Positions 55,237-64,000 of a DNA stretch of 64,000 nt are shown one piece after another. Source of the stretch: Motiliproteus sp. MSK22-1 (GTDB lineage Bacteria; Pseudomonadota; Gammaproteobacteria; Pseudomonadales; Balneatricaceae); contig NZ_MIEQ01000095.1 in the NCBI RefSeq assembly GCF_001968815.1, positions 18,685-82,684 on the forward strand. The letters run 5' to 3'. Position numbers and translations under genes: made by a program. Within the stretch, counting starts at the first letter, position 1; each line of letters begins with the position of its first letter. The notes beneath the pieces are model-generated. The model searched no databases. It was not told the DNA's origin and was given only the letters and a program-made list of their open reading frames with translations.

Positions 55237-58200
55237 TCAGGCTTTCTGAGCAGCCAGGTTCTTTAGGTGCATGTTAAAGGCGGCTTCAGCAACCTGATCG
55301 TCGGTTTGGTATTCACCGCTGGCACGCGCCTGGCTCATGTAGGTCTGCATCTTTCTGAAATCGACCGGCATTACCTTAACAAAAGAGGCAATGGCGGCTG
55401 GCCAGTCTGCCAGCAAGTCAGCGGCCACATCTGAGTCTGTAGCCTGCTGATGCTGTTCAATCAAAGACTTCAGTTCGTTGATTTCAGCTTCATCTTCAAG
55501 AGTTTCCAGTGCCACCATTTCCATATTGCACTTGCCGGAAAAGTCTCCTTGGCGGTCCAGTACATAGGCGATACCGCCCGACATACCAGCAGCAAAGTTA
55601 CGTCCGGTTGGTCCTAAAATAACTGCCTTGCCCCCGGTCATGTATTCGCAACCATGATCACCGACACCCTCTACCACCGCAGTGGCCCCTGAGTTTCGAA
55701 CGCAGAAGCGCTCTCCGGCAATACCGCGAATAAAGGAGGTACCACTTGTGGCACCAAAAAAGGCCACATTTCCTATCAGAATGTTCTGGCTTGGTTTAAA
55801 CGGTGCTTTTTTGTCCGGATAAACGACCAGTTTTGCGCCGGAGAGTCCTTTACCAAAGTAATCGTTGGCGTCTCCTTCCAGCTCAAAGTTGATTCCTTTG
55901 GCGCCGAAACAGCCAAAACTCTGCCCCGCTGAGCCATTAAACTTCACTTTGATACAGTCCTCAGGGAGGCCCGCATCGTTGTATTTTTTAGATATTTCGT
56001 TGGATAGCATGGTTCCGACTGCCCGGTCGGTGCTGATAACCTCATAGGCCAGCGATACTGGCTGCTGGTTTTCCAGTGCGGGTTGGGCGTCGTTAATCAG
56101 CTTTCGGTCAACGATGTCATCAATAAGGTGTTTCTGAGGGATGCTGTTGTACAGCGTTTCTCCTTCAGGCGCAGGCTCTTTGTAAAGGATCGGAGAGAGA
56201 TCAACGCCCTTAAATTTCCAGTGATCAATGTTGTCTCGGATATCAAGGCACTGAGTCTGTCCCACCATTTCGTTGATAGTGCGGAAGCCAAGCTCAGCCA
56301 TCAGCTCCCTTAATCCTTCTGCCATAAAGGTGAAGAAATTGACCACATGCTCAACCTGACCTTTGTAGCGTGCACGCAACTCTTTGTCCTGGGTGGCTAT
56401 ACCTACAGGGCAGGTATTAAGGTGACACTTGCGCATCATCGTGCAACCTTCCACGATCAATGCTGCGGTGGCGACACCCCATTCTTCCGCACCCAATAGC
56501 GTTGCGATGGCTAGATCACGAGGTGTTTTCATCTGTCCATCAGCTTGTACTGTGATACGACTTCGGAGTCTGTTGCGAACCAGAGTCTGGTGTGTTTCTG
56601 AAAGCCCCAGCTCCCAGGGAAGTCCCGCATGCTTGATAGAACTCAGAGGAGAAGCTCCGGTACCACCATCGTAACCGGCGATAAGTACAACATCGGCGTA
56701 ACCCTTACAAACGCCAGAAGCGATAGTACCTACACCTGCTTCGGAAACCAGTTTGACGTTGATCCGCGCATCCCGGTTGGCATTTTTAAGATCGAAGATA
56801 AGCTGAGACAGATCTTCAATCGAGTAGATGTCGTGATGAGGAGGAGGTGAAATCAGCCCGACACCAGGTGTTGAACCACGTGTACGACCGATCCAGGCAT
56901 CGACTTTATGCCCCGGAAGCTGCCCGCCCTCACCGGGCTTGGCACCCTGAGCCATCTTGATTTGCAGCTCGTCGGCATTGGCCAGATAGTAACTGGTCAC
57001 ACCAAAGCGTCCGGAAGCAACCTGCTTGATTCGTGACTTTTTGGAATCACCATTAGGCTCTGGAGTAAAGCGAATGGGATCTTCGCCTCCTTCACCACTG
57101 TTACTCTTGCCGCCGATCCGATTCATGGCGATAGCCAGAGTCGTATGGGCTTCCCAGGAAATGGAGCCAAATGACATTGCACCGGTAGCAAAGCGTTTAA
57201 AGATCTGTTCTACCGGCTCGACTTCAGCCAATGGAACGGGGGATCGATCTGAATTGAACTTCATCAATCCACGCAGGGTAAAAGCTGCCTGGCTTTGCTC
57301 ATCGACTGTTTGCGCATATTCCTTGAATTGGCTGCGATCATTGTTCGATGTGGCGTGCTGCAATAGACGAATGGTGGTGGGATTAAACAGATGGCGTTCG
57401 CCATCTTTACGCCAGGCGTATTCACCACCGGAAGGCAACAGATTATCAACGGCGATACGATCAGCCGGAGGAAAGCCTTCTCTGTGCCGTTGCAGTGCTT
57501 CTTGGGCTATCTCGTCCAGACCAATCCCTTCGATACGGCTGACTGTGCCGGTAAAGTACTTGGCCACTACCTCAGAATTGATTCCCAGTGCTTCAAATAT
57601 CTGCGCACTCTGGTAGGACTGGAGCGTAGATATTCCCATCTTGGAAAAGATCTTCAGTAAGCCGCTGTTGACTGCTTTGATATAGCGGTCGAATACCTGG
57701 TTGTCGCTCAGCTCGGCATTAACAATCCCTTCGTTACGGAGCTCCAGCAGGGTTTCAAGGGCAAGATAGGGGTTGACTGCCGATGCACCGTAACCCAGCA
57801 GGGTGGCAAAGTGGTGAGTCTCGCGTACATCTCCGGATTCAACAATCAAATCTGCCTTGACGCGCAATCCTGCTCGAATCAGATAGTGATGGACAGCAGC
57901 AGTGGCGAGCAAGGATGGTATCGGCAAATGATCAGTATCGATATTGCGATCACTCAGCACAATGATGGAAAAGCCATCTTCAACGGCATCCTTGGCATAA
58001 CGACAGATACGATCCAGAGCTTTTTCCAGTTCGCCGGATTTTCCGGTTGCCCTGAAGGTGGTGTCGAGTGTTTTGCTCTGGAAATGATCGTGATCGATAT
58101 GCTTGAGCTTCATCAGCTGTGAATTGGTCAACAGCGGTTGCTTGATCTCCACTTTGTGGCAATGGCGGGCTGTTTCTTCCAGCAGATTGAGTGAGCCACC

Positions 58201-59844
58201 CACATAGGTTCGAAGCGACATCACCATTTCTTCGCGAATCGGATCAATCGGTGGATTGGTGACCTGGGCAAAGAGTTGCTTGAAGTAGTTGGACAGGTGC
58301 TGTGACTTGTCTGACAGCACCGCCAGAGGGTTATCAGTCCCCATGGCGCCAAGAGGTTCTTTGGCAGTACCAACCATCTCGGCCAGGATTCGCTCCAGAT
58401 CCTCTTTGGTGTAGCCAAAGGATTTCTGGTGCTTGGTCAACGATTCCAGCAGTGGTTGCTGAATCTGCGCCTGTGGCGTGGGCAAATCGTCAATCACTAT
58501 CTTGTACTGCTCAAGCCATTGTCCATAGGGCTGACGCGCACAAATATCGGCCTTTACTTCGTCGTCACTGATAATGCGACCCTGTTCCAGATCGGCGATA
58601 AAAATCTTGCCGGGCTGCAGTCGACCTTTCTGAACCACTTTTGACTGGTCTACCACCAAAGCGCCGGTTTCCGAGCCCATGACCAGCATGTCATCATCGG
58701 TCAACAAATAGCGGGAAGGGCGCAAGCCGTTGCGGTCCAGAGTGGCACCTATTACTTTGCCATCGGTAAAGGAAATGGAAGCTGGACCATCCCAGGGCTC
58801 CATGATGCAGGCATAGTACTCGTAAAAATTCCGTTTGATCGGGTCCATGTCCTCCTGGCTTTGCCAGGCTTCGGGAACCACCATCATCATCACCTGGGCC
58901 AGAGGACGACCGCTGAGCACCAGTAGTTCTATAGCCATATCCAGGTTTGCCGAGTCTGAGCTGTCTTTATTGCAGATGGGGTGAAGCATCTGTAGCTCTT
59001 CGTCACTGAAGTTGACTGAGGATAAAAGCGCCTCCCGGGCCTTCATCCAGTTAACATTTCCCCGGACCGTGTTTATTTCGCCGTTGTGAGACAGATAGCG
59101 GAAAGGTTGGGCACGGCGCCAGGCTGGAAAGGTATTGGTGGAAAAGCGGCTGTGGAACATGGCCATTGCCGTATCCACTTGCTCATTTTGCAAATCCAGA
59201 TAGTACTCCCGTACCTGGGCGGTGGTGAGCTGTCCTTTGTAGACCAGTGTACGTGAGGAGAAAGAAGCGATATAGAATTCGTCTTTTTCTTTGGCGATAG
59301 TCTCGTTGATCTGATGGCCAGTACATTTACGTAATATATAGAGCTTGCGCTCAAATGACTGATGGTCGAGTGAATCAGGTTTCTGGATAAAAACCTGCTC
59401 AATTTGTGGTTCAGTGTCTAAAGCTGCCTGACCAAGCCCACTGTTATCGGTGGGAACCGGACGAAAACCCAGTAAGTTGAGTCCGAGTTTCTCGATATTT
59501 TCAATTAATACCGTCCGGCACTGCTGCTGTTGAGTTGTTTCGGCTGGAAAAAACACCATACCGACGCCGTAATCTCCAGCTTCAGGCAATTGAAAACCCA
59601 GGTTGGCGCTTGTTGATGAGAAAAAGCCATGAGGAATCTGTATCAGGATGCCTGCACCATCACCACTTTTGACATCGAACCCGGTCCCACCCCGGTGTTC
59701 CATACAAGTCAGCATGGTCAGCGCATTTTCAATAATCTGATGGCTTTTTTTACCTTTGATATTGGCAACAAATCCAATACCACAGCTATCATGCTCAAAT
59801 TCAGCGCGATAAAGACCCGTCGAAGGGCTACGACTCATATTCAT
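55237..59844 (-). CDS. gltB: Glutamate synthase large subunit
   Basis: 1,535 residues. A short propeptide (20 residues) is removed to expose Cys21 in [18 protein letters not shown], the nucleophile that takes ammonia from glutamine. The glutaminase domain covers about 21-430, the central domain about 470-780, the FMN barrel about 850-1230 ([48 protein letters not shown]) with the 3Fe-4S cysteines in [19 protein letters not shown], and the C-terminal GXGXG helix about 1290-1500. With GltD it turns glutamine and 2-oxoglutarate into two glutamates. ATG 59844 has GGGAAG upstream; a second ATG follows two codons later. The DSCGIGF start differs from DNCGFGL of most gammaproteobacteria. Confidence 0.95.
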   Translation of the reverse strand: MNMSRSPSTGLYRAEFEHDSCGIGFVANIKGKKSHQIIENALTMLTCMEHRGGTGFDVKSGDGAGILIQIPHGFFSSTSANLGFQLPEAGDYGVGMVFFPAETTQQQQCRTVLIENIEKLGLNLLGFRPVPTDNSGLGQAALDTEPQIEQVFIQKPDSLDHQSFERKLYILRKCTGHQINETIAKEKDEFYIASFSSRTLVYKGQLTTAQVREYYLDLQNEQVDTAMAMFHSRFSTNTFPAWRRAQPFRYLSHNGEINTVRGNVNWMKAREALLSSVNFSDEELQMLHPICNKDSSDSANLDMAIELLVLSGRPLAQVMMMVVPEAWQSQEDMDPIKRNFYEYYACIMEPWDGPASISFTDGKVIGATLDRNGLRPSRYLLTDDDMLVMGSETGALVVDQSKVVQKGRLQPGKIFIADLEQGRIISDDEVKADICARQPYGQWLEQYKIVIDDLPTPQAQIQQPLLESLTKHQKSFGYTKEDLERILAEMVGTAKEPLGAMGTDNPLAVLSDKSQHLSNYFKQLFAQVTNPPIDPIREEMVMSLRTYVGGSLNLLEETARHCHKVEIKQPLLTNSQLMKLKHIDHDHFQSKTLDTTFRATGKSGELEKALDRICRYAKDAVEDGFSIIVLSDRNIDTDHLPIPSLLATAAVHHYLIRAGLRVKADLIVESGDVRETHHFATLLGYGASAVNPYLALETLLELRNEGIVNAELSDNQVFDRYIKAVNSGLLKIFSKMGISTLQSYQSAQIFEALGINSEVVAKYFTGTVSRIEGIGLDEIAQEALQRHREGFPPADRIAVDNLLPSGGEYAWRKDGERHLFNPTTIRLLQHATSNNDRSQFKEYAQTVDEQSQAAFTLRGLMKFNSDRSPVPLAEVEPVEQIFKRFATGAMSFGSISWEAHTTLAIAMNRIGGKSNSGEGGEDPIRFTPEPNGDSKKSRIKQVASGRFGVTSYYLANADELQIKMAQGAKPGEGGQLPGHKVDAWIGRTRGSTPGVGLISPPPHHDIYSIEDLSQLIFDLKNANRDARINVKLVSEAGVGTIASGVCKGYADVVLIAGYDGGTGASPLSSIKHAGLPWELGLSETHQTLVRNRLRSRITVQADGQMKTPRDLAIATLLGAEEWGVATAALIVEGCTMMRKCHLNTCPVGIATQDKELRARYKGQVEHVVNFFTFMAEGLRELMAELGFRTINEMVGQTQCLDIRDNIDHWKFKGVDLSPILYKEPAPEGETLYNSIPQKHLIDDIVDRKLINDAQPALENQQPVSLAYEVISTDRAVGTMLSNEISKKYNDAGLPEDCIKVKFNGSAGQSFGCFGAKGINFELEGDANDYFGKGLSGAKLVVYPDKKAPFKPSQNILIGNVAFFGATSGTSFIRGIAGERFCVRNSGATAVVEGVGDHGCEYMTGGKAVILGPTGRNFAAGMSGGIAYVLDRQGDFSGKCNMEMVALETLEDEAEINELKSLIEQHQQATDSDVAADLLADWPAAIASFVKVMPVDFRKMQTYMSQARASGEYQTDDQVAEAAFNMHLKNLAAQKA

Positions 59845-59904
59845 CTGATGCTTCCCGATCTATTGTTAACTACTTGTAAGAATGGCGGTAAAGCGTTTTT
59901 AACT

Positions 59905-59934
59905 ATCCAAATGCATGTGATCCAAATACATGCG
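59905..59934. repeat. 15-bp tandem duplication upstream of gltB
   Basis: ATCCAAATGCATGTG followed directly by ATCCAAATACATGCG, two mismatches. It ends 60 bases upstream of the gltB start and could affect the promoter or leader. Confidence 0.8.
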
Positions 59935-60093
59935 ATGGTCCCACCAAACTTCAGGAAAATAGGTACTGAGGATTGACTGCTTCTGGTGCTTGCTAGTGCC
60001 TCTTATGGGTACAAAAGAGACAATAGGGGGACACGGTCCGAGGCCGATAATAATCTAGTTCGACGGACTCGGATAGAGTTACTTTGTTAAAAA

Positions 60094-60112
60094 TGGCGCT
60101 AAAATAGCGCCA
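60094..60112. promoter_or_regulatory. Compact inverted repeat upstream of gltB
   Basis: TGGCGCTA-AAA-TAGCGCCA: a perfect 8-bp stem with a three-base loop, about 250 bases upstream of gltB. There is no T-run behind it on the minus strand, so an operator or RNA stem is more likely than a classic terminator of the dehydrogenase gene. Confidence 0.5.
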
Positions 60113-60265
60113 CTAACGCTAGTTGGTGCTTTGGTTGCAAGGCTTACTCATGACTGCGCCGGGCTAATTCGTGACTGCCTAATGACTTAGGCTGGCAGCG
60201 GATGAGGGTTTTACCGAGTGAGTTATCAGCTGTGAGTCAGTGGTCTTGTTGAGGGGTTATTGTGT

Positions 60266-61432
60266 TCAGGCGAGGGATAGCCATTTGCCATCCTGATTAC
60301 TTGACGCTAGAGCTGTCTCGACGAAGCGCACACCTTTTACTCCATCTTCTATTCCTGGATACCAGCAGGCATAGTCTGACATCGGCGTGCCAGTTATCTG
60401 CTGGCAGATTGCTTCGGCGAAATCTGAATACAGGGTTCCAAAAGCTTCCTGATAGCCTTCCGGGTGACCTATTGCTACACGGCTGATGCGGTTGGCCGCT
60501 TCATACAGTCCCGGTCCTCCTTTAGTCAGCCATTGTGAGGGTTGATTCAGCCGTCGATGCAGCAGTTGATTGGGTTGCTCCTGATGCCATTCCAGGCCAC
60601 CTTTGCTGCCAAACACTCGTAGATGCAAGCCATGCTCAGCGCCAGCTGCCGCTTGTGTGACCCATAGCATACCCCGGGCGTTATTGGCATAACGAAGCAG
60701 TATTGCGGTGTAGTCGTGGGCCCTGCGTCCTGGGACAATGCTGGTGACATCAGCACTTAGCGAGTGGGGGTCAATACCTGTGACAAAGGCTGCCAGGTGA
60801 TAGCTATGGGTGGCGATGTCGCCGAGAATCAGTGATGGGCCTGCAATGTTCGGGTCCATGTGCCAATTGCTACCGTCCTTTTCCGATGGGGTCAGTTCAG
60901 CCAGATGGCCCTGTATATATTCGCATTGAAGCATTCGGATCTCGCCAATATCACCGGCTTCAATCATGGCTCTGGCCTGGCGGATCATGGGATAACCGGA
61001 GTAGCCATAGGCGACACAGAACAGGCTGTCGGATGCCTGGGCCCGAGCCTGCAAGTCCTCGGCCTCTGTCAGGCTGTTGCTCAAGGGCTTTTCACAGATA
61101 ACATGCATTTCCTGTTCCAGAGCCTTGCAGGCTAACTCATAGTGACTGTCGTTAGGGGTCATGATGGCTAGCACATCAATGCCGTCATCACGCTGGGCTT
61201 CAGTGACCATCATGACTTCGGGGGTGGCGTAACCGCGTGCAATTCCCAGGCTGGCCGCGGCGGCAAGCGAGCGCTCAGGATCTGACGACAGTACTGCTGC
61301 TACGACCTCATACTGCTCATTAAGCTGTGCCGCTGCACGATGAATGCTGCCTATAAATGAACCTGGACCACCGCCAACCACTCCTAAACGCAGGCGACGG
61401 CCAATAGAATTGATAACCTTATTGGAATGCAT
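60266..61432 (-). CDS. Gfo/Idh/MocA family oxidoreductase
   Basis: 388 residues. The N-terminal Rossmann fold (about 14-140) has RLGVVGGGPGSFIGSIHR for NAD(P) and the family motif CEKPLSNSLTEAEDL with the conserved Lys. The C-terminal alpha/beta domain contains GDIATHSYHLAAFV, where the His is the likely proton-transfer residue. Such enzymes oxidise or reduce sugars and inositols. It is the last gene of a sugar operon (ABC ATPase, binding protein, LacI regulator), 21 bases after the regulator gene, so it should act on the sugar imported by that transporter. Which sugar cannot be told. ATG 61432 has AGGG upstream. Confidence 0.9.
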   Translation of the reverse strand: MHSNKVINSIGRRLRLGVVGGGPGSFIGSIHRAAAQLNEQYEVVAAVLSSDPERSLAAAASLGIARGYATPEVMMVTEAQRDDGIDVLAIMTPNDSHYELACKALEQEMHVICEKPLSNSLTEAEDLQARAQASDSLFCVAYGYSGYPMIRQARAMIEAGDIGEIRMLQCEYIQGHLAELTPSEKDGSNWHMDPNIAGPSLILGDIATHSYHLAAFVTGIDPHSLSADVTSIVPGRRAHDYTAILLRYANNARGMLWVTQAAAGAEHGLHLRVFGSKGGLEWHQEQPNQLLHRRLNQPSQWLTKGGPGLYEAANRISRVAIGHPEGYQEAFGTLYSDFAEAICQQITGTPMSDYACWYPGIEDGVKGVRFVETALASSNQDGKWLSLA

Positions 61433-61453
61433 GATTGAATACCCTGTTGATGG

Positions 61454-62530
61454 CTAATTTTTTTTGGCCGCTCGTGTTGAATTGCGGGTAATCAGCGAGC
61501 AGGGGACTGTGATCTGTCGGGCTTCCAGTGTCGGGTCCTGAATATGTTCGAACAGGGCTTCAACAGTGGTGTTGACCATATCGGTAAAGGGTTGTCGGAT
61601 GGTGGTCAGGCTATAGGCACGACTGTGGGCGAGGCGTATATCATCGACGCCGATCACACCGATATCTTCAGGGACCCGCAAACCCAGTTCATAGCGTATA
61701 GCATCCATGCCACCGCAAGCCATAATGTCATCAACATAAAAGATCGAATCAGGTTTGTCGGCACTGTTAAATAATTTGCAGGTCGCATCAAATCCGGCGT
61801 CATAACTATGGCGCCCACCTTCAACACAAAACCAGTGCTCGCAACCGCGCTCTATCAGTCGACCGATAAAGCCTCGTTGCCGATCAGTGGTGGTTGATGC
61901 TGCGACAGTTCCGCCGACAAATGCAGGTCGCTGGTAGCCTGCATCCAACAATAGATCTGCTGCCATACGGCCATTGGCAACGTTATCACTGCACACCACG
62001 GTTGCTATCGATTCCGCTGAGTGGCGGCCAAAGATTACCACCGGTGTGTTTTGTGCCTGACAGGCGTCTATCAAAGCCTGTGGTAAGGTTGCAGAGGTTA
62101 CAATCAGGCCGTCAACATGATATTGCATAACCAGCTCGACGGCTTCGGCAATGCTCATTTGCTGACTCGCATTAATCAGCAGACTGTGACAATTGCGTTG
62201 TTGTATTGCGGTTGTGAAGTCATCAAGTATCGATAGATAAGCGGGGTTTTCGAAATCTGTCATCAAAATGCCGATCAGGCTGGAATTGGACTTCAGCCCC
62301 CGTGCCAGACGGTTGGGCCTGTAGTCTAGTTTGTCGGCTGCTGCAAAGACCTTCTGTTTCATCTTTTCAGAGCAGCTTGCATTAGGATTGAAGGCTCTGG
62401 ATACAGCGGAGATCGACACTCCCGCTTCGGCCGCAACTTCGGTCACCGTGATTTTATCAGCGACCTTTGCTTTCTTAGGCTCTGTCTTTGAGTCTGTTGT
62501 CGGGGGATTTGCCGAACTGCTGGATTCCAA
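61454..62530 (-). CDS. LacI-family transcriptional regulator
   Basis: 358 residues. The DNA-binding helix-turn-helix is at about 28-50 (ITVTEVAAEAGVSISAVSRA) with the hinge helix following (YRPNRLARGLKS), then a periplasmic-binding-protein-like sensor domain (about 85-345). The N-terminal extension of some 26 residues rich in Ser, Thr and Lys is longer than usual for LacI proteins. Start is TTG 62530 with CAGGTAGG upstream; no ATG fits before the helix-turn-helix. Encoded between the binding protein and the dehydrogenase, it probably represses the operon until the sugar is bound. Confidence 0.9.
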   Translation of the reverse strand: MESSSSANPPTTDSKTEPKKAKVADKITVTEVAAEAGVSISAVSRAFNPNASCSEKMKQKVFAAADKLDYRPNRLARGLKSNSSLIGILMTDFENPAYLSILDDFTTAIQQRNCHSLLINASQQMSIAEAVELVMQYHVDGLIVTSATLPQALIDACQAQNTPVVIFGRHSAESIATVVCSDNVANGRMAADLLLDAGYQRPAFVGGTVAASTTTDRQRGFIGRLIERGCEHWFCVEGGRHSYDAGFDATCKLFNSADKPDSIFYVDDIMACGGMDAIRYELGLRVPEDIGVIGVDDIRLAHSRAYSLTTIRQPFTDMVNTTVEALFEHIQDPTLEARQITVPCSLITRNSTRAAKKN

Positions 62531-62596
62531 TGAGTTGCCTACCTGAAGATAAAAATCGTAAGTTACTTTAATCGCCCGTAAATTTCATCTCTGATG

Positions 62597-62621
62597 GCGT
62601 CGGGCCAGCGGCCTGACGCCT
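62597..62621 (-). terminator. GC-rich hairpin between the sugar-binding protein and LacI genes
   Basis: GGCGTC-G-GGCC-AGC-GGCC-T-GACGCC, a near-perfect stem nine bases past the binding-protein stop. No T-run follows on the minus strand, so it is more likely an mRNA-stabilising element or attenuator that keeps the binding protein more abundant than the downstream genes. Confidence 0.55.
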
Positions 62622-62629
62622 GAGAATAC

Positions 62630-63601
62630 TTAGCGATACTTACCGGCTAATTTTTCCACCAGCTCCACATTGTCTTTGGTTACGAAGCCGGGGCCGGCAT
62701 TGATGTGATTACTGGGGATAATACCGTAGCGGTTATAAAGAGTCAGAGCCATCACCGGCAGATAGCCTTGTAGATAAGGCTGCTGGTCGATAGCAAATTC
62801 GATGATGCCTGCTTTAATAGCAGCTGCAATTTCATTACTGAGATCGAAGGTGCCAAAGTAGATTTTGCTGCTAAGACGAGTTTTTTCCAGTGCCCGTAAG
62901 GTGGGATGTGCGGAGGTGGGTCCGAGAGTCAGTATCGCCTGGGTATTGGGGTTTTTGCGCAAGTAAGCCATAACGCGCTTTTCGATATCAGTCGGATCCT
63001 GACCGGAATCAATCATCTGGTTGCCAAGCTTGACCCCCAACGCGTCAGCAAACCCTTGACAGCGCTCTACAGATGCTGGGTTGGTCATGTAATGGTTAAC
63101 GCAGAGAAAGCTCTGAATACCTGTTGCTTTGGCACGTTTGCCGGCTCCGAAACCAGCATCGTATTCAGGTTGTCCAACATGCAGAAGTGCGCCAAGAGCT
63201 TCGCTCTGAGCATGGGTTCCGGAGTTCATGGTAATAACCGGAATCCCCTTTTTCTGAGCTTTGTAAATAGGAGATTTCAACACGTCAAAATCGGCGATGG
63301 TGGTGATTATTCCGTCGGGATTGGAGGCGACTGCCTGCTCTATAACACGCGCCATATCAGTCAAGTCACCCGATGGAGGGTTACGGTATTCGACAGTGAC
63401 GTTTAAGTTGTTTCCGGCTTCTTGAATTGCGGTCTTGATAGTGTTCCACCAGGAGTCGGCATCAGGGGCATGGCTGATAAGGACAAAACGTTCACCAGCC
63501 GCTTCGGCAGTGACTGGTGCCATCATTAGCGCAGCAGTGGAAGCGCAAGCAAGCGCTAATGTGGCCGTTTTTTTCAGCTGTTTGCTTAGAAATGACTTCA
63601 T
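62630..63601 (-). CDS. Sugar ABC transporter substrate-binding protein (RbsB-like)
   Basis: 323 residues of the periplasmic binding protein family used by ribose/xylose/fructose-type importers. A signal peptide (about 1-34) ends in VTAEAAG. The mature part has the typical FVLISHAPDADSWWNTIKTAIQEAG start, DGIITTIAD and GIPVITMNSGTH in the ligand cleft, and HVGQPEYDAGFGAG. ATG 63601 has GGAG upstream. It follows the ATPase gene (gap 128 bases) and precedes the LacI regulator. The permease gene is not in the window. Ligand unknown; a pentose, hexose or inositol is plausible with a Gfo/Idh/MocA enzyme in the operon. Confidence 0.9.
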   Translation of the reverse strand: MKSFLSKQLKKTATLALACASTAALMMAPVTAEAAGERFVLISHAPDADSWWNTIKTAIQEAGNNLNVTVEYRNPPSGDLTDMARVIEQAVASNPDGIITTIADFDVLKSPIYKAQKKGIPVITMNSGTHAQSEALGALLHVGQPEYDAGFGAGKRAKATGIQSFLCVNHYMTNPASVERCQGFADALGVKLGNQMIDSGQDPTDIEKRVMAYLRKNPNTQAILTLGPTSAHPTLRALEKTRLSSKIYFGTFDLSNEIAAAIKAGIIEFAIDQQPYLQGYLPVMALTLYNRYGIIPSNHINAGPGFVTKDNVELVEKLAGKYR

Positions 63602-63729
63602 TTTTAGTTCTCCAGTTTATGCTTCTTGTTCTTTTTAGAACTTAAGGTCATAGGATGTCGAAGCCTGATGACTTCCAGGGACTTCGCTCAATTTCGATTA
63701 TTGAGTACCGGTGATCCTGTTAATACCGA

Positions 63730-64000
63730 TCACTTATGGCGGTGAATTTTTTGTGCCTCTCCTGTAAAGGCATCTGCTAGTGAATGTTCTGCCGCGGCGG
63801 CAGCTTCCAGTGAATGAGAGCCAGCAGAACTGGCTTGAGCATCATCACTGCGGGCAAACTCCTCCAGTTCTGCCTGTAACGCATCCATTTCCTGGCCTCC
63901 CGCCATCATTTCAAGAACGTCTTCACGGGAGACTTCCGATTTCAGATAGGAGCCCAGACTCTGGCCACGATTGAGCAGGGTGAAACGGTCGGCCACCGGG
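63730..64000 (-). CDS. Sugar ABC transporter ATP-binding protein, C-terminal end
   Basis: Only the last 89 codons or so are in the window; the gene enters from the right edge. The segment VADRFTLLNRGQSLGSYLKS followed by REDVLEMMAGGQEMDALQAELEEF is the conserved C-terminus of sugar-importer ATPases of the RbsA/FrcA type. It has a longer tail than usual, rich in Ala and Ser (SHSLEAAAAAEHSLADAF). First visible gene of the sugar operon. Confidence 0.8.
   Translation of the reverse strand, partial: PVADRFTLLNRGQSLGSYLKSEVSREDVLEMMAGGQEMDALQAELEEFARSDDAQASSAGSHSLEAAAAAEHSLADAFTGEAQKIHRHK

Larger units (their letters stand above)
59845..60265. other. Upstream region of gltBD
   Basis: 421 bases between the sugar dehydrogenase gene and gltB, both minus strand, expected to hold the gltB promoter. 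Visible elements are a 15-bp tandem duplication (59905-59934), a compact hairpin (60094-60112) and a weak 21-bp duplication sharing TGACTGC at 60151 and 60172. No sigma-54 element was recognised. Confidence 0.6.

Noticed and set aside
1..64000. Prophage, insertion sequence, integron or anti-phage defence island
   Set aside because: No transposase, integrase, terminal repeats, phage structural genes or defence-type genes were seen; the content is ordinary metabolic, signalling and envelope genes.

Overview
This is a 64-kb chromosomal stretch from a Gram-negative bacterium, most likely a marine-type gammaproteobacterium (Oceanospirillales-like by gene content; no rRNA or other species marker is present). 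The TamA/TamB outer-membrane assembly pair, a TRAP transporter with a Tat-signal binding protein, EI-Ntr (PtsP), RimK and several large hybrid sensor kinases support this. No prophage, insertion sequence, CRISPR array, tRNA or rRNA was found. Genes are densely packed, on both strands, and none of the large genes shows a frameshift.

Layout. 1-3.3 kb (minus): a CaiB-type CoA-transferase, a semialdehyde dehydrogenase and the start of an aminotransferase, which fit 4-aminobutyrate or, more completely, 5-aminovalerate/glutarate breakdown. They are divergent from a DctPQM TRAP importer (3.8-6.8 kb), with a perfect 28-bp palindrome between them. 7-8.6 kb: a KefB/C-type cation:proton antiporter. 8.9-21.3 kb (minus): three paralogous CHASE hybrid histidine kinases in a row, each with an extra degenerate receiver, headed by a receiver-EAL c-di-GMP phosphodiesterase. 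22.4-26.6 kb (plus): a membrane diguanylate cyclase and PtsP. 26.7-28 kb: MgtE. 28.6-32.4 kb: a RimK protein-glutamylation locus (retropepsin-like protease, RimK, AstE/AspA-family hydrolase) facing a second RimK fused to an RCK_C domain. 32.5-38.3 kb: tamA-tamB. 38.5-45.2 kb: envelope and ion-stress genes (two MscS channels, DUF432, PsiE, a ZntB/CorA transporter) plus a small truncated ORF. 45.3-47 kb: gamma-glutamyltransferase. 47.6-53.4 kb: a giant double UvrA with four ABC domains, with a LexA-like SOS box inside its predicted promoter. 53.7-59.8 kb: gltB-gltD of an unusual type for gammaproteobacteria. 60.3-64 kb: a sugar utilisation operon (ABC ATPase end, binding protein, LacI regulator, Gfo/Idh/MocA dehydrogenase).

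Two patterns stand out. First, second-messenger and post-translational control are concentrated here: EAL, GGDEF, three phosphorelay kinases, EI-Ntr and two RimK ligases. Second, the DNA carries many short tandem duplications (15-36 bp units, strict period, diverged sequence) both between genes and inside protein linkers. The clearest is a nine-unit 16-bp array that ends on the start codon of the giant uvrA; another is a six-unit 17-18-bp array upstream of the RimK locus.
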